NCBI RefSeq assembly: GCF_018069875.1
Contig: NZ_JAGQDF010000006.1
Location: forward strand, 124,001 to 188,000
DNA: 64,000 nt
Reading direction: 5' to 3'
Source: Ideonella alba
GTDB taxonomy: Bacteria > Pseudomonadota > Gammaproteobacteria > Burkholderiales > Burkholderiaceae_C
A program made the position numbers and the translations under genes. Positions 1 through 9,058 of the stretch are shown piece by piece. The notes below the pieces were generated by a model that did not search any database, was not told the DNA's origin, and saw nothing but the letters and a program-made list of their open reading frames with translations. The first letter of the stretch is position 1. Every line of letters begins with the position of its first letter.

Positions 1-98
1 GGGTGCTGGCGGTGCACGCCAGCATGGACCCGGACGGCCATGTGGGCGCGGCGATGGCCGCCGTCCAGGCCTGGCAGGCCCGCCAGGGCAAGCGCTGA
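1..98 (+). CDS. 3' end of an unidentified gene
   Basis: The last 31 sense codons of a gene that starts before the window, closed by TGA at 96-98. The tail is rich in Ala and Gln and ends in Gly-Lys-Arg; I see no motif that identifies the family. The stop lies 26 bases before the ATG of the S4-domain gene, so the two are probably co-transcribed. Confidence 0.6.
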   Translation, partial: VLAVHASMDPDGHVGAAMAAVQAWQARQGKR

Positions 99-124
99 GC
101 CCGGCCTCGCGCACAATCGGGGCG

Positions 125-346
125 ATGGACGAGATCGACTTTCAGCTGCGCGGTGACCACATTCCGCTCGATGCCCTGCTCAAGGCCACCGGCCTGGCCG
201 ACAGCGGCGGGCAGGCGCGTGCCTTGATCGTCGACGGCCAGGTGCGCGTGGACGGCCAGACCGAGCTGCGCAAGACCCGCAAGCTGCGCGCCGGCCAGCA
301 GGTCAGCCTGGGCGATGTGCGGGTCAGCGTGCGCGGAGAGGCCTGA
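125..346 (+). CDS. S4-domain RNA-binding protein, YbcJ-like
   Basis: A 73-residue protein that is almost entirely one S4 RNA-binding fold. The segment SGGQARALIVDGQVRVDG (about residues 27-44) and the following basic stretch are the S4 signature; the length fits the YbcJ family, whose exact RNA target is poorly defined. Its TGA overlaps the ATG of the next response-regulator gene (TGATG at 344-348), which indicates translational coupling. Family assignment is firm; role is inferred. Confidence 0.85.
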   Translation: MDEIDFQLRGDHIPLDALLKATGLADSGGQARALIVDGQVRVDGQTELRKTRKLRAGQQVSLGDVRVSVRGEA

Positions 347-981
347 TGCCGATGTCCCAGGGCGTGCATTGCCTGCTGGTCGATGACCATGCGCTGTTTG
401 CCGATGCCCTCGGTCTGCTGATCGCCCACCGCCACCCGACGGCGCAGCTCAGCACGGCCAACCGCCTGTCCGGTGCGCTGGAGCAGCTGCGTCAGGCGCC
501 GGACATCGGCCTGGTGCTGCTGGACCTGAACCTGCCCGACAGCCGCGGCCTGGACACCCTGGCCCAGTTGCGCGAGGCGGCGCCGATGGCACGCGTGATC
601 GTGCTGTCGGCCGACGACCGCGCAGAGACCGTGATGGCTGCCCTGGACGGCGGCGCCAGCGGCTTCATTCCCAAGAGCGCCGATGCCTCCGCGCTGGACC
701 AGGCGCTGCGTACGGTGCTGGGCGGCGGTGTCCATGTGCCGCCGGCGTTGACGCGCAGCGCCGAGAGCGCCAGCGGCAGTGAATTGCCGCCGCTCACCGC
801 GCGCCAGATGGATGTCTTCCGCTGCCTGGTCGGCGGCCTGTCGAACAAGCTGATCGCGCGTGAGCTGGCGCTGTCCGACTCCACCGTCAAGACGCATGTG
901 CAGGCCATCTTCGACAAGCTGGGCGTGACCTCGCGCGCCCAGGTGGTGCTGCACGCCGCCCGCATGGGCTGGCTGCCCTGA
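346..981 (+). CDS. LuxR/NarL-family response regulator
   Basis: A 211-residue two-component transcription regulator. An N-terminal receiver domain (about residues 6-120) has the acidic pair in LLVDDHALF and the probable phospho-acceptor Asp in LLDLNLPDS. A C-terminal LuxR helix-turn-helix (about 148-205) contains LTARQMDVFRCLVGG and SDSTVKTHVQAI. A second Met at codon 3 is an alternative start. It converges on a hybrid sensor kinase only 12 bases away, which makes that kinase a plausible but unproven partner. Target genes cannot be told from sequence. Confidence 0.9.
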   Translation: MPMSQGVHCLLVDDHALFADALGLLIAHRHPTAQLSTANRLSGALEQLRQAPDIGLVLLDLNLPDSRGLDTLAQLREAAPMARVIVLSADDRAETVMAALDGGASGFIPKSADASALDQALRTVLGGGVHVPPALTRSAESASGSELPPLTARQMDVFRCLVGGLSNKLIARELALSDSTVKTHVQAIFDKLGVTSRAQVVLHAARMGWLP

Positions 982-993
982 GCCGGGGCGGCC

Positions 994-3288
994 TCAGCGC
1001 CGCAGCGCCGCCACCACGGCCGAGAACAGGGCGTCGGTGCCGAAGGGCTTGTGCAGCACCGGCCAGCCCAGGGCCTCCAGCACGGCCAGATCGGCGGGTG
1101 CGGTGTCCCCCGTGATCACCAGCACCGGCACATCGGCGTGGCGCGTCGCCAGGCAGTCGACCACCGCGCGGCTGTCACCGTCGGGCAGGCGCTGGTCGGT
1201 CAGCAGCAGCGCCGGCGCCTCGTTCAGCGCGCCCCGACCCAGCGCCGCCCGCAGCGCGCCCAGGTCGCGGTAGGCCTGCACCAGCGCCCCCCAGCGCTCC
1301 AGGCGCAGGCGCAGGGTTTCGCGCAGTGTGTCGTCGTCGTCCACCACCACCATCCGGCGGCCGCCCAGGCTGCGCACCGACAGGCGCTGCGGCACGGGCG
1401 GCGCCGGTGGCGCACCGACCAGCGGCAGCAGCAACCCGAAGCAACTGCCGCGACCCGGCGCCGAGCGCAGGTCCACCGACGTGCCCATCAGCGCCGCCGC
1501 GCGCCGCACCAGCGCCAGCCCGAGGCCCAGGCCGCCGGCATGGCCCTGGCCCGGTTCAAGCTGGACGAACTCCTCGAAGACCTGGGCCTGGCGCTCGGGC
1601 GCAATGCCCACGCCGGTGTCCCAGACCTGCAGCAGCACCGCCGAGCCGCGCCGCCGCGCCGACACCAGCACCCCCCCCTGCGCGGTGTGGCGCACCGCAT
1701 TGCCCACCAGGTTGCGCAGGATCTGCTCCAGCAGCACCGGATCGGCCTGCACCGTCCAGCCACCGGCGCGCGCGCGCAGGCGCAGGCCGCGGGACTGCGC
1801 GGCCGCGGCCTCGTCGGCCAGCACCGACTCGACCAGGGCCTGCAGCGGCACGGCACGGGGCCGCGACTCGACCTGCCCGGCGTCGAAGCGCGACAGATCC
1901 AGCAGGCCCTTGAGCAGCCGCTCCAGCGCCTGGGCCGAGGCGGCCAGGCGGTCCAGCAGGCTGCGCTGCCCGGCATCGATGTCCTCGCGCTCGCGCATCA
2001 GGCCGGCCAGCAGGCCGATGCTGGCCACCGGCTGGCGCAGGTCGTGGCTGGCGGCGGCGATGAAGCGGGTCTTGGCGGCGTTGGCCGCCTGCAGGTCGCG
2101 GGTGCGTTCGGCCACCCGCAGCTCCAGCTGTTCGCCGTGGCGCTCGGCCACCTCCAGCGCGTGCACGAAGCGGCGCAGCAGCACCAGCGCCACACCGGCC
2201 ATCAGTACCGGCGTCAGGTAGGGCAGCCAGAAGCCGTCGTCGGGCGACAGCCAGCCGGCGTAGTACAGGTAGTCGTGGCCGGCCGACAGCAGCAGCAGCG
2301 CCAGCGCTGCTTCGATCACCCGGCGTGGCCAGGGCGGCATGCGCCGCACCAGCGACCACAGCCGCCAGGCCGACAGCGCGGTCAGCACGATCGCGGGCGG
2401 GTACATCCAGATCCGCAGCTCGTCGAGCCGACCGCTCAGCGTGCCCGCCACACCGGCCAGCGCGTACAGCGCCCAGGTCAGCACCACCACGCGCAGCGCG
2501 CGCCGATGGGGTGGTGGCTGGCTGGCCACCCAGGCGAAGGCGACGATCAGCGCCACCGAGGTGCCCTGCGCCAGGAAGAAGCCCAGCGAGCCCAGCATCG
2601 ACGGCTGCGCGCTGGCTTCACCGTAGTAGGCCAGGTTGCGCAACGACACGATCAGCATCAGCAGGCCGAAGAAGCCCATCAGCCGCTCGTCGCGCCGCAG
2701 CCACCAGACCAGCAGCGTGAACAGCGCCAGGCCGCTGACCGCCAGGTTCATCGCATAGGGCAGCGACTCGCGCCACCAGCGCATCCGGCGATCCAGCGGC
2801 TCCAGTTGCTCGGCCGGCCCCACCCAGGGCGCGCTCAGGCCGGCGGCCGAGCGGTGCAGGTCGGCGCGCAGCAGGATCTCATTGGGCCCGGCCCGCAGCA
2901 GGCCGGACGGCACGCTGATCCAGCGCGAGCTCACGGTGCGGGGCAGCGCCGGGCGCCGGCCGATCTCGCGGCCGCTGACCCGCTCGCCGTTGATCAGCAG
3001 TTCATGCTCGGTGGGCAGGCGGTCGAAGCGCAGGGCCCACAGGCCCTGGGGCTGGGCCTGCAGCGTCAGCGACAGGCGCAGCTCGATGCGCTCGGCCTGG
3101 CCGGCGCGCCACTGCAGCGGCAGCGCCACCGGCTGCCAATCGTCCTGGCCATGGCGCTGCTCGGCCTGCAGCAGTTGCAGTCCCGACGGCGCCTCGACCG
3201 CCTGGGGCCAGGCCATCAGCGGCCACATCAGCGCCGCCAGCACCAGCACCCAGGCGCTGCACCAGCCCTGCAGGCCTGCCCGGTTCAT
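994..3288 (-). CDS. hybrid sensor histidine kinase with 7TMR-DISM-type input
   Basis: About 764 residues. An N-terminal secretory or anchor segment is followed by a periplasmic beta-rich region like 7TMR-DISM extracellular domains, then about seven hydrophobic helices (roughly residues 180-385), a coiled coil, a HisKA domain with phospho-acceptor His in ASHDLRQP, an HATPase domain with DTGVGIAPE and GGLGLGLALV, and a C-terminal receiver with Asp in LLTDQRLPDGD. I chose the start MNRAGLQ because it leads directly into a signal-like segment; an in-frame start 12 codons upstream exists. Ligand unknown; 7TMR-DISM inputs often sense small carboxylates or sugars. It converges with the LuxR regulator. 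Confidence 0.88.
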   Translation of the reverse strand: MNRAGLQGWCSAWVLVLAALMWPLMAWPQAVEAPSGLQLLQAEQRHGQDDWQPVALPLQWRAGQAERIELRLSLTLQAQPQGLWALRFDRLPTEHELLINGERVSGREIGRRPALPRTVSSRWISVPSGLLRAGPNEILLRADLHRSAAGLSAPWVGPAEQLEPLDRRMRWWRESLPYAMNLAVSGLALFTLLVWWLRRDERLMGFFGLLMLIVSLRNLAYYGEASAQPSMLGSLGFFLAQGTSVALIVAFAWVASQPPPHRRALRVVVLTWALYALAGVAGTLSGRLDELRIWMYPPAIVLTALSAWRLWSLVRRMPPWPRRVIEAALALLLLSAGHDYLYYAGWLSPDDGFWLPYLTPVLMAGVALVLLRRFVHALEVAERHGEQLELRVAERTRDLQAANAAKTRFIAAASHDLRQPVASIGLLAGLMREREDIDAGQRSLLDRLAASAQALERLLKGLLDLSRFDAGQVESRPRAVPLQALVESVLADEAAAAQSRGLRLRARAGGWTVQADPVLLEQILRNLVGNAVRHTAQGGVLVSARRRGSAVLLQVWDTGVGIAPERQAQVFEEFVQLEPGQGHAGGLGLGLALVRRAAALMGTSVDLRSAPGRGSCFGLLLPLVGAPPAPPVPQRLSVRSLGGRRMVVVDDDDTLRETLRLRLERWGALVQAYRDLGALRAALGRGALNEAPALLLTDQRLPDGDSRAVVDCLATRHADVPVLVITGDTAPADLAVLEALGWPVLHKPFGTDALFSAVVAALRR

Positions 3289-3351
3289 GCCGGGATTGTG
3301 CGCCGCAGGCGCCCCGCGGGCCATCGGCCCGATGGGTGAGGCGGGCGCGCT

Positions 3352-5550
3352 CTAGAGCTTCAACTCCAGCTGGGAGCGCAGACTGAGGTAGGTCTCGTTG
3401 CGCGACAGGCTGGTCTCGCCAAAGCTGGTGCTGCGGTTCAGCGCATCCTCGGCGGCCAGGTTGGCGGCGCTCAGGCGCAGCCGGGCCCACGGGGCGATCT
3501 GCCACAGCAGGTAGGCATCGACCGACTGCTTGCGGTTCTGGCTGACCCATTGCCGCTCGTCCAGGCGGGTGGCGTAGCCGGGGGTCCAGTTGACGCTGGC
3601 GCCCACCGTCAGCGGCGTGCCGGCGATGCGCCAGTCGGCGCCGGCATTGAGCGTGGCGCCGGGCTGCTGGTCCAGCCGGTTGTCGGGCCCGGGCACGCCG
3701 TCCACCTGCGAGCGGAACAGGCTGGCGTTGGCGCGCAGGTCCACGGCGGGCGCGTCGGGCCACCAGGTGCGCAGGCTGCCTCGCGCCTCCAGCTCCAGCC
3801 CGGTGGTCCAGGCGTCGCCCACATTGGCCGGCCGGGCCACCCAGCGCGGCTGGTCCGACCAGGGCACGGTTTCGAGCGTGGTCAGCGTGCGCATCAGGCC
3901 GCTGATGCGGCGGTGAAACAGGTTGGCACTGAGCAGCCCCCCCGCGGGCAGGTAGCGCTCGAGCGCGATGTCGATGCCCGACGCCAGTTCGGGCTGCAGG
4001 TTCGGGTTGCCGGCGCGGTCGGGGCTGGTCGGGGTGTTGGGCCCGGGTACCGGGTAGCGGTTCGACAGGTTGGGCAGGGCCATCAGCTGTCCCAGCTGGG
4101 GCGCCTTGTAGCTGCGGGTGATGCTGATGCGCAGTTGATCGCGTCCCTTGGGGTCGGGCTTCCAGACCGCATGCAGCAGCGGCGTCCACACCGAGGAGCG
4201 GTTCTCCGGGTCGCCGCCGCCGATGTCCTGGCCGCGGGTGGTGATGCCTTCCCAGCGCAATCCGCCGGACAGCGCCCAGTTCGGGTTCAGGTTGAACTCG
4301 TCCTGCACATAGGCCGCGGTGCGCAGCGAGCGCGCGCTGAGTTCGGTGCCCAGGGTCTTGAGCTGCGGCACGCCATCCTGCAGCGTCTGGCGCTCCTCGT
4401 TGCGCTGGGCGCCCTCCAGCTCCAGCCCGGCCACCAGCTGATGGTCGCCCTCGAGCAACTGGCTGAACTTGGCGTTCAGGTGCTGGCTGCGCTCACGGCT
4501 GTCGCTGCGTTCGTCGAGCGTGCGCCGCAGCTGTCCATCGGCCTTGAACTCCTGGCGTTGCGACAGACTCTGGCTGGTGTTCAGGCCCACGCCGCCACGC
4601 CACTCGATGCGCCCACCGCTGGCCAGGTTCTGGCGCCACTGGCCGTTCAGGCGCAGCATGCGGTGGGTGAAGTCACTGTCGGTGAGGCTGGTGGCGTAGC
4701 GTGGCGCATCGCCGTTGTCGTCGCGCAGCACCTGCAACTGGCTCTGGCGCAGGCTGTCATTGCCGGCCACCATGGCCGAAGGCATCAGCATCAGCTGGTC
4801 GCCGCCGGGCAGCTTCCACTGCAGGCGCGCGTTGCTCCACACACCGCGTCGGCGGCCATCGCTCTGGCTGTCTTCGAGCCACTGCTCACCGGTGGCGCTG
4901 GTCTCGGTGCTGCCGGCGTCGTAGCGCCGCGCGTTCCACAGCGAGACGGAGGCGCTGTAGGTGAGGTCCTCATCGATGCGGTCATCGCGCGACCACGAAA
5001 CATTGCCGCCCCAGCGTCCGGCTTCAGTGCCCAGGCCCAGCTTGAGGTCGTTCAGGCGCTTGCGGTAGCCCTCTCGCGTGATCACGTTGATCGTGCCGGC
5101 GATCGCGCGGGCGCCGGTCTCGGCGGTGGGGGCGCGGATGATCTCGATGCGCTCGACCTGGTCCGGGTCCAGCTGGTCCAGCGACAGGCCGCCGCGCACC
5201 GCCTCGCCGTCGAGCAGGATCTGGGTGTAGCCGCCGCCCATGCCGCGCATGCGGATGTTGCCGCCGCGACCGCTGCGGCCATCCAGCGTGACGCCGGGCA
5301 GGCGCTTGAGCAGCTCGCCCAGGGTGCTGTCGCCATAGCGCTCGATCTCGTCGCGGCCGACGACGATCTTCGAGGCGGTCGAGCGCCGGCGCGCCTCCAG
5401 GTCCTCAGGGCGTGCCGCCTGCACCTCGACCTGCTGCACCGCACTGGCGGCCGGGGCCGGCTGGGGGACTGACTGGGCCAGAGCGGTGGACGACAGCAGC
5501 GGCAGCGCCAGGGAAGCCAGCGGCCAGGGTGTGGGACACGGACGGGGCAT
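3352..5550 (-). CDS. TonB-dependent outer-membrane receptor
   Basis: A 732-residue outer-membrane active transporter. A signal peptide (about residues 1-25, ending STALAQ) precedes a plug domain with DEIERYGDSTLGELLKRLPG and IRMRGMGGGYTQILLDGE, and VERIEIIRAPTAETGARAIAG at its end; a long beta-barrel follows, finishing with a strand ending in Leu-Lys-Leu. Start ATG at 5550 is set by the signal peptide. Such receptors import iron chelates, cobalamin or other ligands using TonB energy; no substrate can be assigned. A 102-base divergent region separates it from the protease gene at 5653. Confidence 0.9.
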   Translation of the reverse strand: MPRPCPTPWPLASLALPLLSSTALAQSVPQPAPAASAVQQVEVQAARPEDLEARRRSTASKIVVGRDEIERYGDSTLGELLKRLPGVTLDGRSGRGGNIRMRGMGGGYTQILLDGEAVRGGLSLDQLDPDQVERIEIIRAPTAETGARAIAGTINVITREGYRKRLNDLKLGLGTEAGRWGGNVSWSRDDRIDEDLTYSASVSLWNARRYDAGSTETSATGEQWLEDSQSDGRRRGVWSNARLQWKLPGGDQLMLMPSAMVAGNDSLRQSQLQVLRDDNGDAPRYATSLTDSDFTHRMLRLNGQWRQNLASGGRIEWRGGVGLNTSQSLSQRQEFKADGQLRRTLDERSDSRERSQHLNAKFSQLLEGDHQLVAGLELEGAQRNEERQTLQDGVPQLKTLGTELSARSLRTAAYVQDEFNLNPNWALSGGLRWEGITTRGQDIGGGDPENRSSVWTPLLHAVWKPDPKGRDQLRISITRSYKAPQLGQLMALPNLSNRYPVPGPNTPTSPDRAGNPNLQPELASGIDIALERYLPAGGLLSANLFHRRISGLMRTLTTLETVPWSDQPRWVARPANVGDAWTTGLELEARGSLRTWWPDAPAVDLRANASLFRSQVDGVPGPDNRLDQQPGATLNAGADWRIAGTPLTVGASVNWTPGYATRLDERQWVSQNRKQSVDAYLLWQIAPWARLRLSAANLAAEDALNRSTSFGETSLSRNETYLSLRSQLELKL

Positions 5551-5652
5551 GCAGTTCGCCGCGGGGGCGGCACTCGTGACGGGGAGGGAAGGATGGGGCG
5601 ACCCATTGTGTTCCAGCCGCCGGGGCAAAGTTCCGCCCGCTACCATCGGGCG

Positions 5653-6132
5653 GTGAACGAGTTCCCGCGCACGCTGAAACTGCTGACCATCTGGCTGCTG
5701 CTGGGCACCCTGGTCTTCCTGGGTGTCCAGGCGCTGCTGCACGAGCGCCAGCGCCCGCGGCTGACGATCAACGGCGGCCAGGTCACGCTGCAGCGCGGCC
5801 CGGACGGCCATTTCCACTGGCCCGGCACCGTGGACGGGCGCGAGGTGGTGTTCCTGGTCGACACCGGCGCCACGACCACCGCACTGCCCGGCGCACTGGC
5901 GGCCCAGCTGGGGCTGCGGCGAGAGGGTACGCTGCAATCGCAGACCGCCGGCGGCACGGTCATGGCCTGGCAGGCGCGCGCCGAGGTGGGCCTGGCCGGC
6001 GGGCTGCGCTTCAGCAACCTGACGGTCACCGTGATCGACCGCATGAACGGCCCGCCGCTGCTGGGCATGGATGTGCTCAAACGCCTGCGCCTGGTGCAGG
6101 ACGGCGCCACGCTGCAGGCCAGCCTGCCATGA
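5653..6132 (+). CDS. membrane-anchored retropepsin-like aspartic protease
   Basis: About 159 residues from a GTG start that places one transmembrane helix (LLTIWLLLGTLVFLGVQALL) near the N-terminus. The active-site signature FLVDTGATTTALPG and the later LLGMDVLKRL match the bacterial TIGR02281-type retropepsin-like family, which works as a dimer with one Asp per chain. In-frame ATG 20 codons upstream (5593) is an alternative but would add residues before the helix with no clear role. The gene overlaps the following kinase gene by four bases (ATGA). Confidence 0.85.
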   Translation: MNEFPRTLKLLTIWLLLGTLVFLGVQALLHERQRPRLTINGGQVTLQRGPDGHFHWPGTVDGREVVFLVDTGATTTALPGALAAQLGLRREGTLQSQTAGGTVMAWQARAEVGLAGGLRFSNLTVTVIDRMNGPPLLGMDVLKRLRLVQDGATLQASLP

Positions 6133-7031
6133 ACGAGGCGGCGCTGCTGGCGGCATGCCGCCGGTTGGCGGCCACGCTCGGTCTGGGGGCCGTGCAGCCG
6201 CAGGTGATCGGTCGCCACAGCAACCTGGTGGTGCACCTGGCGCCCAGCCCCTGGGTGCTGCGGGTGGCCACCGGCACCGCCGGGCCGCGCGCCCAGGGCG
6301 GCCATGCCGAGCGCGAGTTGCGTCTGCTGCGCCACCTGGCCGAGCGCGGTGCCCCGGCACTGCCCCCGGCGCCGCGCGCGCTGGCCGGGCCGCACCGGGT
6401 GGACGGCTGGTCGATGACGCTGTGGCCGCTGCTGGCGCTGGCGCCGCAGCCGCCCGAGCCGCAGGCCGCCGGCCGCGCGCTGGCGCAGTGCCACGCCGAG
6501 CTGGCCGCCCTGCCCCACCGCGGCCGTGACGACGACCGGCCCTGGGCCCCGCTGGACGAGGCCCTGCGCCTGCTGGCGCACCCGCTGGTGCGCCAGCGCG
6601 CCGCAGCGCCTGACCTGGCCCTGGTGGGCCAGCGCCTGCAGGCCCTGGCCGAGCGACTGCGCGCCCACCCGGCGCCGCTGCAGTGGCTGCATGGCGACGC
6701 CCACCGGCAGAACGTGCGCCAGGGCACGGGCGGCGCCCTCTGGCTGGACTGGGAAGACGCCTGCCTGGGTCCGCTGGAGTGGGACCTGGCCGGTCTGGTG
6801 GCGGCCAGCCGCGTGCTGGGCCAGGAGGGCGACTGGCCCGAGGCCGCGCTGGCCGGCTGGCGCAGCGTCGGCCGGCCGGTGGACGAGGCGCTGCTGGCCG
6901 ACTGCATCGAGGCGCGCACCGCGTTCGTCTGCGCCTGGATCTGGTGGCTGGGCCCCAACGATCCCCTGCGTGCGCCCCGGCTGGCGGGGCGCCTGCAATG
7001 GCTGCGTGCAAAAAATCCGGGTTTGTCCTAG
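6129..7031 (+). CDS. APH-family small-molecule phosphotransferase
   Basis: A 300-residue kinase of the aminoglycoside phosphotransferase/choline kinase superfamily. The Brenner-like catalytic motif is WLHGDAHRQNV (about residue 187) and the metal-binding motif LDWEDACLGPLEWDLA follows. The N-terminal ATP lobe is less typical. The substrate is not recognisable; members phosphorylate aminoglycosides, choline, homoserine or sugars. Its ATG overlaps the stop of the protease gene, so both are probably one operon. Nothing suggests that it is an antibiotic-resistance gene. Confidence 0.85.
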   Translation: MNEAALLAACRRLAATLGLGAVQPQVIGRHSNLVVHLAPSPWVLRVATGTAGPRAQGGHAERELRLLRHLAERGAPALPPAPRALAGPHRVDGWSMTLWPLLALAPQPPEPQAAGRALAQCHAELAALPHRGRDDDRPWAPLDEALRLLAHPLVRQRAAAPDLALVGQRLQALAERLRAHPAPLQWLHGDAHRQNVRQGTGGALWLDWEDACLGPLEWDLAGLVAASRVLGQEGDWPEAALAGWRSVGRPVDEALLADCIEARTAFVCAWIWWLGPNDPLRAPRLAGRLQWLRAKNPGLS

Positions 7032-7342
7032 AATGGCGGACTGCACTGAAAAAAGTCCTGTCGGATCCATCACCTCACCGAGCCTGCCGTCTTGCGGCCA
7101 GGCCTCGAGTGGCGGTGCCACCGCCGGTCAGCACTTTCCTCGTTGCTGATTCGCGCATTTCCCCTGACCTCCCCCTGGTTTTGTGGCTGTCTGGTTCACA
7201 CCAGTGCAGTGCATTGAAGGCCTGACGACGCCCGCCGCGGTGATCGCAGGCGTGGTCGGTGGCAATGTAGTTTTGAGCCCCACCGCGCTCCGCGTCGTGT
7301 CCCACCGATGGGCCACGCCGGTCGCCTTTTTGCCAAGAAATC
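7032..7342 (+). other. 311-base gene-free leader upstream of the helicase gene
   Basis: No credible coding sequence lies here. The segment is less GC-rich than its neighbours in parts and contains several short inverted repeats, and it leads directly into the ATG of the DEAD-box helicase gene. Long structured leaders are common for cold-inducible RNA helicase genes, so a promoter and regulatory 5' leader are likely. I could not define a sigma70 promoter or a known riboswitch in it. Confidence 0.4.
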
Positions 7343-9058
7343 ATGAGTTTTGAATCGCTCGGCCTCGACGAGGCCCTGGTCCGCGCACTGACCACCGCCG
7401 GCTACGAAAAGCCCACCGACGTCCAGGCCCAGGCCATCCCCGCCGCGCTGGCCGGCAAGGACCTGCGCGTGTGCTCCAACACCGGCAGCGGCAAGACCGC
7501 CGCCTTCGTGCTGCCCGCACTGATGAAGGTCATCGCCGCCCGCAAGGATCCGGCCAACAAGCCCAAGAAGGGTGAAGTCAAAGGCCCGCGCATCCTGGTG
7601 CTGGTCCCCACCCGCGAGCTGTCGATGCAGGTGGCCAAGGCGGCCTCCAACTATGGCCGCTACGTGCAGTGGCTGAGCGTCACCAGCGTGGTCGGCGGCG
7701 TGCCCTACCCGGCCCAGCTCAAGGCGCTGCGCGGCCCGCTGGACATCCTGATCGCCACGCCCGGCCGTCTGATCGACCACATCCAGAGCGGCAAGGCCGT
7801 GCTGGAGAATGTCGAGATGCTGGTGCTCGACGAAGCCGACCGCATGCTGGACATGGGCTTCATCGAGGACATCGAGCACATCGCCGAGCAGTTGCCGCGC
7901 CACCGTCAGACCCTGATGGCCAGTGCCACCTTCGCCGGTGAAGTCGGCCGTCTGGCCCAGCGCCTGCAGAAGGAAGACGTCGAGCGCATCGAGATCGCCG
8001 CGCACACCGAAAAGCACGAGAACATCGCCCAGCAGATCATGTGGGCCGATGACCTGGACCACAAGCATGCGCTGCTGGACCATCTGCTGACCGAGCGCGA
8101 AGTCGACCAGGCCGTGGTCTTCACCAGCACCCAGATCGACGCCGACCGCCTGGCCGACCGCCTGGGCGAGATGGGTCACTCGGTGGCCGCGCTGCACGGC
8201 GGCATGCCCCAGGGCCGCCGCAACCGCGTGCTCCAGGGCCTGCGTTCGCGCCACCTGCGCATCCTGGTCGCCACCGATGTGGCAGCGCGCGGCATTGACG
8301 TGCCCACCATCACCCACGTCATCAACTACGGCCTGCCGCTCAAGGCCGAGGACTATGTGCACCGCATCGGCCGCACCGGCCGCGCCGGCCGCTCGGGCCG
8401 GGCTGTGACGCTGGCCGAGCGCCGCGACGTGCCGATGATCAAGCGCATCCAGCACTACACCACCCAGGCCATTCCGGTCGGCACGGTGGTGGGCCTGGAG
8501 CCCCAGCGCCCGGCGCCTGATCTGGTCGGCCGCCCGCCGCGGGGCGGCGCACCGCGCGGCCAGAGCCGCAACTACGGCGGCCAGCAAGGTGGCGGCCGTT
8601 TTGCCAATGAGCGTCCGGGCCACTTCGGCGGCCGCGGCAGCCATGGCCCGCACGGCCAGCCCGGCCAGGGCCAGCGCGGCCCGCGCCGCGACGACGCCTT
8701 CGGCCAGGGCCCGCACGAGCGCACCAACCACGAGCGCCGCGAAGCCGCGCCCTGGGAGCGCCGTGGCGAGCCGCGCAACGACCGCCGCGACGACACCCGC
8801 TTCGACCCGCGTTTCGACCGTGGCGGCGAGGCCCCGCGCTTCGAGCGCAACGACGCGCCCCGATTCGAGCGCCGCGACGAGCGCCCCACCCCCGGCGGCC
8901 GCCCGTTCGAGCACCGCGGCCCGCGCCGCGAGGGCGACGGCGCCGCGCCGCGCCACCACGCGGGCGGCCCGCGTCCTCAGGCCGACGCCGGCTCGAGCAA
9001 GCCGCGCTGGGCCAGCAAGGGTTCGATGCCCGCCGGTCGTCCGCGGAAGTCGATGTAA
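7343..9058 (+). CDS. rhlE: DEAD-box ATP-dependent RNA helicase, RhlE type
   Basis: A 571-residue cytoplasmic RNA helicase. Helicase motifs occur in order: Q motif region FESLGLDEALVRAL, motif I SNTGSGKTAAF, PTREL, motif II DEADRMLDMGF, motif III ASATF, then the second RecA domain with ATDVAARGIDVP and HRIGRTGRAGRSG. Residues from about 390 to the end form a low-complexity tail rich in Arg, Gly and acidic residues, typical for RNA binding. RhlE-type enzymes act in ribosome assembly and RNA turnover and often in cold adaptation. The last 82 bases overlap, tail to tail, the end of the oligopeptidase gene on the other strand. Confidence 0.92.
   Translation: MSFESLGLDEALVRALTTAGYEKPTDVQAQAIPAALAGKDLRVCSNTGSGKTAAFVLPALMKVIAARKDPANKPKKGEVKGPRILVLVPTRELSMQVAKAASNYGRYVQWLSVTSVVGGVPYPAQLKALRGPLDILIATPGRLIDHIQSGKAVLENVEMLVLDEADRMLDMGFIEDIEHIAEQLPRHRQTLMASATFAGEVGRLAQRLQKEDVERIEIAAHTEKHENIAQQIMWADDLDHKHALLDHLLTEREVDQAVVFTSTQIDADRLADRLGEMGHSVAALHGGMPQGRRNRVLQGLRSRHLRILVATDVAARGIDVPTITHVINYGLPLKAEDYVHRIGRTGRAGRSGRAVTLAERRDVPMIKRIQHYTTQAIPVGTVVGLEPQRPAPDLVGRPPRGGAPRGQSRNYGGQQGGGRFANERPGHFGGRGSHGPHGQPGQGQRGPRRDDAFGQGPHERTNHERREAAPWERRGEPRNDRRDDTRFDPRFDRGGEAPRFERNDAPRFERRDERPTPGGRPFEHRGPRREGDGAAPRHHAGGPRPQADAGSSKPRWASKGSMPAGRPRKSM

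Noticed and set aside
1051..3339. A 762-codon open frame on the plus strand opposite the hybrid kinase
   Set aside because: Composition is dominated by Gln, His, Arg and Ala from reversed Leu and Ala codons; the kinase on the other strand has full domain structure.
6129..7031. Aminoglycoside-resistance gene
   Set aside because: Only the general phosphotransferase fold is recognisable and the context is ordinary chromosome without mobile features.
7196..8959. A 587-codon minus-strand frame opposite the helicase gene
   Set aside because: Repetitive Ala/Val/Leu composition caused by the antisense of an Arg-Gly-rich tail; no family features.
8509..8980. Tandem repeat or CRISPR-like array in the helicase gene
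   Set aside because: The repetition follows Arg-Gly-rich codons, spacing is irregular and there are no unique spacers.
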